Shown here piece by piece: positions 59,249 to 64,000 of a DNA stretch of 64,000 nucleotides (position 1 is the stretch's first letter; each line of letters begins with the position of its first letter). Location: NCBI GenBank assembly GCA_963713505.1, contig CAVQMC010000002.1, forward strand, positions 62,001 to 126,000, given 5' to 3'. The DNA is from CAVQMC01 sp963713505 (GTDB lineage Bacteria > Bacteroidota > Ignavibacteria > Ignavibacteriales > Ignavibacteriaceae). Under the pieces are notes generated by a model, which was not told the DNA's origin, did no database searches, and saw only the letters and a list, made by a program, of their open reading frames with translations. The translations under genes were made by a program, and so were the position numbers.

Positions 59249-59998
59249 TTATCTTCCTCCATTGATTAAGGGGTTTGGTGACTGGGGTTGCGAGTCAGCT
59301 GAATCTGAATTCGGGTTGCCGATTTCTTCAGCTTTGTTAACCTCAGCGACCTCAATCACATCTCCCAGAGCAATTTTTTGATTGCCGGATATCAAATATG
59401 ATGTGTCATTTTCAAATGTCACCCGATCGACCGTGCCGCTGAAAAAAGTTGTACTGCCGATGTCCCGCGCCTTGGCATCTGCAGCCAGGATTTCAAACGT
59501 ATAATTCCCGTTGGCCATTTTATTACCCTGGTTGTCCGTGCCGTCCCAAAACATTGCATGTTGTCCGTCGCTCAGATTCCGGCTCTCAAAATCCGCCACA
59601 AATTTGCCGGTGCTGTCGTAGATATTGGCCACCACCACCGCGGCATCATGATCGAGGCTAAAATCACATTGCACCGCCCCGTCATCGGTCAGCTGAATCG
59701 AATTTCCGGTCGCTGTAATGGCTTTGCCGATCAGCCCAACCGCCTGGGAATTGTTGATCGAGGCCTGAAAATGCTTCAATTCCATCAAATTTTCATTGAC
59801 GTTGCCCAACTGCTCGAGTGAGCTGAACTGGGCCAGTTGGGCCGTGAACTCGGTACTGTCGGTTGGGTTCAGCGGATCCTGGTTCTGCAATTGGGTAATC
59901 AGAAGGTTTAAAAAATCATCCTTGCCCATGACGTTGGACTGGGCGGTGGAGAGCAGAGCTCCAGTTGTTGCGCTTGAATTAATCTCATTGGTTAGCAT
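59249..59998 (-). CDS. flgD: Flagellar hook-capping protein FlgD
   Basis: 249 residues. The N-terminal KDDFLNLLITQLQNQDPLNP followed by EFTAQLAQFSSLEQ is diagnostic. A Tudor-like/FnIII-type domain (MFWDGTDNQGNKMANGNYTF) follows. It caps the growing hook and allows FlgE polymerisation. Located between fliK and flgE in the expected order. Confidence 0.95.
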   Translation of the reverse strand: MLTNEINSSATTGALLSTAQSNVMGKDDFLNLLITQLQNQDPLNPTDSTEFTAQLAQFSSLEQLGNVNENLMELKHFQASINNSQAVGLIGKAITATGNSIQLTDDGAVQCDFSLDHDAAVVVANIYDSTGKFVADFESRNLSDGQHAMFWDGTDNQGNKMANGNYTFEILAADAKARDIGSTTFFSGTVDRVTFENDTSYLISGNQKIALGDVIEVAEVNKAEEIGNPNSDSADSQPQSPNPLINGGR

Positions 59999-60052
59999 GT
60001 CTAATCTACCTTTTTCGGGTTGGCATTAAATCGCTCAAAGGTTATAAGCGGC

Positions 60053-61861
60053 TTATGCAAAATAATCCACGGTCGCAGCGCCGACTGGGGTTCGAACCGA
60101 CGCTGCGGTTTGCCGTTTTTTCTCCTTAGCCGGAGAATCTTCGTTCTGCCGGTTGCCATTGTTGGGTCTGGCTTTGGATTGGGCAAATTTCTCTTTGTCA
60201 TTGCCGGAATCCTGCGCATCGCGGGAAACCGTGACTTCCAGTTTGTCGACTTCCAGCCCCTGCTGCTGCAAATCAGCTTTGAGCTGGTGAATATTGCTCT
60301 CGATCATGTCTTTGACGAACCCATGTTCGGCCAGGATTTTGACCGTCACCTGGTGGTTTGCGGAAATCACCTGCATCCGGATATGACCGAGAAAATCCGG
60401 TTTGAGTTCGATTTGGGCTTCGTGCTGACCGTTTCTGTGGAGTATTGCACCCTTGCGTACGATCTGATCCAGGGTTTGATTGCGAAGACCGTTCTGACCG
60501 GCTTCAGTGTCCTTTTGTACGGCGGCAGGTTCAGCAGCTTTTTGCAGGTTCTGGCCGGATGAATTCAACAGACCGCTATCATTGGTGCCGGCTTCTGTTT
60601 TGATGACCTTAGCGGCGGTCTCCTCAGTGGCGCCGGAGGCCGCCTTCACCCCCCCTTCCTTGGCCAGTTGAGTTTCCTGAAAGACTTTCGACAGCGGTTC
60701 TGCGCCGGCAGCGCTTTGATTTTGGCTTTCGGACATTTTGACGACCGCCGGGTCCGGACCGGATGATGCGTTTGGTTTAACAGATGCGGCGTCCGGTATG
60801 CCCGTCTGATTACGGTCGGATGCCGTGGCAATCCGGCCGGGCACTTCGCTGCGGTCTGTATGCTGGGGCTCACGACCGGCACCCAGTGGTGCTTTGGTTT
60901 TCGAAGCTTCGGCAGCGGCAGTTTCAACTGCCTGGGCGGCTTTTGCATCAGGGTCGTTTTTAGCAGCTAAGGGCTGGGAATCGGTTGATGATTTCGGATC
61001 CGCATCACTTCGGTTTTCCGGCTGCGACCGGACGGCAGATTGTTCAACAGATTGTATGGATGCGGGACCTGAGGGACCATCGTTTATCACCGGGGATTTC
61101 AGCGCCGTCCCGGCGCTGCCTTCTGCTTCTGCTGCGATTGCCGAGGAGGCTTTTACAGCCCCAAGCAGCAGGTCGGAATTTGCTGTTTGAGCCCGGATGC
61201 CCGCAGTCAGTCCATTCAACAATTGCTTAATTTGCACCAGCTCGCTGATCTGACTCGGATTGAGGCCCGGCCCTGAAACTCCGTCACCGGTCCTGAGGGC
61301 AGTGGTTATGAATTGCTGCAACTGTTCGAGACCCGACTTCAGATCAGCAGTCAGCCCGATTTGGTCTTGCTGAAGCCGCGCAATCAGCGACTCAATGGCA
61401 GATATCAGGTCGGCGTCTGCTGGATTGACATCCGCTATATTCGGCAAGTCGGGGGGGTCAGTTGCATGATTGAATCCCATCCTCTCCAGCAGCTTGATAA
61501 ATGCGGCTAAATTCCATTCGGTTGCCATTGGATCCGGTTGTTCATCCGGTTCAGTTGGGGCGGCGGTATCAACCGGTGAGGTTTCATGGTCGGAAACATC
61601 ATCAATTTTGCCACCCGCCACAGCGGCGGTGGGCTTGGTTAAGCGAGACTCAGCGGCAGGATCAGGCCGCCGGGCTGGGTTTTGGTCCTGGGCCACCTGC
61701 TTCAAGGTGCTTAAAAAATTATCGTGGTCACCTTCAGGCGATTCAGGAAATGATTGAATTCCATCCGATCGATTCGAGCCGGAAGGTCCGATCTTGTCGC
61801 TCGGAATTCCGGTCGACGGATTCTGGGCAACGGGTTGCGAAAAAAACAAGTCAAGGGACAT
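60053..61861 (-). CDS. fliK: Flagellar hook-length control protein FliK
   Basis: 602 residues, mostly a long Ala/Pro/Ser-rich linker of low conservation that serves as the molecular ruler. The conserved part is the C-terminal domain (about 495-565: IELKPDFLGHIRMQVISANH, then ILAEHGFVKDMIESNIHQLK), which binds FlhB to trigger the export switch. First gene of fliK-flgD-flgE-flbD, about 92 bases after a sigma-54 start point. Confidence 0.93.
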   Translation of the reverse strand: MSLDLFFSQPVAQNPSTGIPSDKIGPSGSNRSDGIQSFPESPEGDHDNFLSTLKQVAQDQNPARRPDPAAESRLTKPTAAVAGGKIDDVSDHETSPVDTAAPTEPDEQPDPMATEWNLAAFIKLLERMGFNHATDPPDLPNIADVNPADADLISAIESLIARLQQDQIGLTADLKSGLEQLQQFITTALRTGDGVSGPGLNPSQISELVQIKQLLNGLTAGIRAQTANSDLLLGAVKASSAIAAEAEGSAGTALKSPVINDGPSGPASIQSVEQSAVRSQPENRSDADPKSSTDSQPLAAKNDPDAKAAQAVETAAAEASKTKAPLGAGREPQHTDRSEVPGRIATASDRNQTGIPDAASVKPNASSGPDPAVVKMSESQNQSAAGAEPLSKVFQETQLAKEGGVKAASGATEETAAKVIKTEAGTNDSGLLNSSGQNLQKAAEPAAVQKDTEAGQNGLRNQTLDQIVRKGAILHRNGQHEAQIELKPDFLGHIRMQVISANHQVTVKILAEHGFVKDMIESNIHQLKADLQQQGLEVDKLEVTVSRDAQDSGNDKEKFAQSKARPNNGNRQNEDSPAKEKKRQTAASVRTPVGAATVDYFA

Positions 61862-61963
61862 GAATCAATTTCCTCAAAGTTTACACCATAAGTTAAGCGG
61901 TTCAGCGTTCCGGGTTGAGTAACATTCGTGTCTTCGTGGCTAAACTTATTCAGGTTCCCTAAT

Positions 61964-61979
61964 AGCAGGTAGCGTGCCA
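61964..61979 (-). promoter_or_regulatory. Sigma-54 promoter of the fliK-flgD-flgE operon
   Basis: On the minus strand TGGCACGCTACCTGCT: perfect -24, and a -12 GC with one preceding mismatch (CTGC for TTGC). Start near 61953. Confidence 0.75.
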
Positions 61980-62615
61980 AACGTTTAAAAAAATCGATCA
62001 ACCCGGATCCGATATCGCTAAGCTTTATTTAACTATCTAAAACATATAGAAATATCTATTAAAATTTCAAAGAGGTTTCACGAATTATCCGATCGGAGTC
62101 ATGTTGTTCGATAGCCTGAAGGAGATCCGACCCGAAATTCAGGGGCAATAATTTCCCATGGGTGGCAAACTTTACCGGGAAAGGCAACTGAAGTCGGAAA
62201 TCGGAATGCGGAAGGGGGAAGGTGTCTTGGAAGTCAGGCGCGAAAAGTCGGACATGATTGAAGTAGGAAGATAGGAAGGGGGAGATTGGGAATTATTCGA
62301 TTGCGGATATCGGATTTCAGATTGCGAGATTGTAACTTCATGATCGGAGCGCATTGAAAAAAAGGAGGATTACGACAAAGTACTAGCGGGCAGGCCTAAA
62401 TGTTTAAAATCACCCTGCCCTGCGCGCCATGTAAGATGCTCCAGGCACCCTACCCCATGCGCTATACGCTCTGCCCTGTGCCTATATTGAGCTGCCACAG
62501 TTTCTAACCTTCTCCGCTTCTCAACTTCCCATCTTCCTGGCTTTTCCCGCACCCTGCCCCCTGCATTCACATGCCCGCAACCCTGAACCCTGAACCTTGA
62601 ACCTCTGAACCCTGG
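61980..62615. repeat. Gene-free stretch with several period-7 arrays
   Basis: The rest of the fliJ-fliK gap (about 640 bases) has no gene. It holds GTCGGAA/ATCGGAA/TGCGGAA/GGGGGAA (62193-62220), CACCCTA/CCCCATG/CGCTATA/CGCTCTG/CCCTGTG (62446-62480), and ACCCTGA/ACCCTGA/ACCTTGA units (62580-62615) that end exactly at the fliJ stop codon. Confidence 0.7.
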
Positions 62616-63053
62616 TTACATCTTCCGTGCGTACCGGGTTGATGCCACGTCATCCATGAGTTTACGCTCGGTTTGCATCATTTTTTGCTGGTAGGCCAGC
62701 CACTCCTTTTCCTTGAGTTTCTCCAGGGTTTTGCGTTTTTTGACGATGGTGATCAACTCGTGGCGTTTTTGGTTGACCATCTGAGTGGCTTCCTGGACAC
62801 ATTTTTTTTGTTCCTCGATCTTTTCCGACAACTGCTGGATATAATTCACAGATAAGATTATATCGGATACGTTGAGTTTATCTTTTTGCTTGATCTGCAA
62901 TTTTTCAATATTATCACGCTTTTCATTTTTCAAACGACGCAGTTTGCCCTTCTCATCGGCTAACAATCTCTCGGTCTGAGCCAGTTCCTTTTGGCAGACC
63001 TCTTCCTGGTGGCGCCGGTGGTTCAAAAGTGCTTCCAATGTGAATCGATGCAT
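62616..63053 (-). CDS. fliJ: Flagellar export chaperone FliJ
   Basis: 145 residues, one long coiled coil (FTLEALLNHRRHQEEVCQKE at the start; regular heptads to about residue 130). FliJ couples the FliI ATPase ring to FlhA and recycles chaperones. It follows fliI by 5 bases, the usual order. The stop codon abuts a heptamer array. Confidence 0.92.
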   Translation of the reverse strand: MHRFTLEALLNHRRHQEEVCQKELAQTERLLADEKGKLRRLKNEKRDNIEKLQIKQKDKLNVSDIILSVNYIQQLSEKIEEQKKCVQEATQMVNQKRHELITIVKKRKTLEKLKEKEWLAYQQKMMQTERKLMDDVASTRYARKM

Positions 63054-63058
63054 GGTAA

Positions 63059-64000
63059 TTACTCCGCCTTTTCGAACAAACCTGCCAACTGCGCAATACT
63101 GTCGTCGAACAAGACCGTCTCATCGATATCCTGGCGTAAGTAGGCGTTTATCCGATCGATCATTGCAATTGCATGATCAATTTTAGCGCTGCTGCCGGAT
63201 ACATAGGCACCGATATTGATCAAGTCTTCCGCCTTGCGATAGGTCGCCAAAATTTCTTTAAAGTGATTGGCGTTTTGCTTGTGTTGGTCATCGACAACGT
63301 CGACCATCACCCGACTGATACTGCCCAACACATCGATTGCAGGATAATGGTTTTGCATGGCAAGATCTCGCGACAGATTGATGTGACCATCCAGAATTGA
63401 GCGCACCGCATCGGCAATCGGTTCGTTGGAATCATCACCTTCCACCAGGACGGTGTATAATCCGGTGATGGTGCCGCTATGGGCCGAAGTTCCCGCCCGT
63501 TCAAGTAATTTGGGCAGGATGGTGAAGACCGAGGGGGTATACCCCTTGGTGGTCGGCGGCTCTCCCAGGGCCAGGCCGATTTCCCGCTGGGCCATGGCAA
63601 AACGGGTGACCGAATCCATCATGAAATTGACATTGCGGCCCTGATCCCGAAAATATTCGGCAATCGCCGTGGCGATAAAAGCCCCTCTCATCCGTATCAG
63701 CGGCAAGCAGTCCGAGGTGGCAACGACAATTACAGATCGGCTGAGACCTTCCGGGCCGAGTTCTTTATCGATAAATTCATTGACTTCCCTGCCCCGCTCA
63801 CCGATCAGAGCAATCACATTCACATCCGCTTTGGTCTTGCGGGCGATCATCCCCAGCAACACACTTTTACCGACTCCGGATCCGGCAAAAACGCCAATCC
63901 GCTGGCCGCACCCGACGGTCAGCAACCCGTTGATAACCCGGATTCCGAGATCCAGCGGCTGACGGATGCGTTGGCGCTGCAGCGGATTCAAGGCAGTCGC
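63059..64000 (-). CDS. fliI: Flagellum-specific ATPase FliI (5' end outside the window)
   Basis: About 313 residues of the C-terminal part of FliI; the frame is open through the window edge, so the true start lies beyond 64000. Walker A is GSGVGKSVL. GERGREVNEFIDKELGPEGL, DSVTRFAMAQREIGLALGEP and GTSAHSGTITGLYTVLVEGD match the family closely. It is the hexameric ATPase of flagellar export, inhibited by FliH (not in view) and coupled by FliJ next door. Confidence 0.97.
   Translation of the reverse strand, partial: ATALNPLQRQRIRQPLDLGIRVINGLLTVGCGQRIGVFAGSGVGKSVLLGMIARKTKADVNVIALIGERGREVNEFIDKELGPEGLSRSVIVVATSDCLPLIRMRGAFIATAIAEYFRDQGRNVNFMMDSVTRFAMAQREIGLALGEPPTTKGYTPSVFTILPKLLERAGTSAHSGTITGLYTVLVEGDDSNEPIADAVRSILDGHINLSRDLAMQNHYPAIDVLGSISRVMVDVVDDQHKQNANHFKEILATYRKAEDLINIGAYVSGSSAKIDHAIAMIDRINAYLRQDIDETVLFDDSIAQLAGLFEKAE

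Overview
The window looks like chromosomal DNA of a motile, Gram-negative anaerobe of the Desulfobacterota (sulfate-reducer) type. This is an inference from gene content: a four-subunit 2-oxoacid:ferredoxin oxidoreductase, LPS heptose and dTDP-rhamnose genes, an outer-membrane barrel protein under a c-di-GMP riboswitch, and a polar-type flagellar cluster (flhF, flhG, fliA) with sigma-54 and sigma-28 promoters. No CRISPR array, prophage or insertion-sequence transposase was seen.

Bases 1-30,000 are mostly housekeeping genes: prepilin peptidase, a phosphoesterase, the korDABC-type operon (minus strand), mltG, a GGDEF/EAL protein, nagZ, tsaD, purM, hom-thrH, a thioesterase, hldE, initiator tRNA, a DUF192 protein, an orphan solute-binding protein, the riboswitch and its barrel protein, a flavoprotein, an ADP-ribosylglycohydrolase, rfbC/rfbD, and a block of two response regulators plus a PilZ protein. 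Next come an MBL hydrolase and an HDOD protein.

Bases 30,000-64,000 are almost entirely flagellar and lie on the minus strand. In transcription order they are fliI(partial)-fliJ, fliK-flgD-flgE-flbD, motA-motB-motB-fliL-M-N-O-P-Q-R-flhB-flhA-flhF-flhG-fliA-(SwrB-like), flgF-G-A-H-I-J, then flgN-small ORF-HDOD-flgK-flgL and accessory genes. Good sigma-54 sites precede fliK, motA and flgF, with leaders of about 84-92 nt. Sigma-28-like sites precede flgN and the GGDEF/EAL gene. The hierarchy is therefore sigma-54 for the basal body, hook and export genes, and FliA for late genes and a c-di-GMP enzyme.

The most unusual items are these. (1) A perfect sigma-54 site on the plus strand at 31,907 is followed by a compact two-hairpin RNA with C-rich loops and a strong terminator, a candidate sigma-54-dependent small RNA; a second candidate is at 6,413-6,580. 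(2) fliO is split between two frames exactly at an A8 run. (3) There are two tandem motB genes, and the first lacks the essential membrane aspartate. (4) FlhF carries a C-terminal Ada-like metal-binding module. (5) Intergenic regions hold degenerate arrays with a constant 7- or 8-nt period but changing sequence, often ending at stop codons. (6) At least two further repeat families are present: a GGCGGATTAATT-bounded MITE-like element and a GTAGAAATTCCGAGACGTT element at 3' gene ends. (7) The C-terminal part of an HDOD gene is repeated in frame just after its stop codon.
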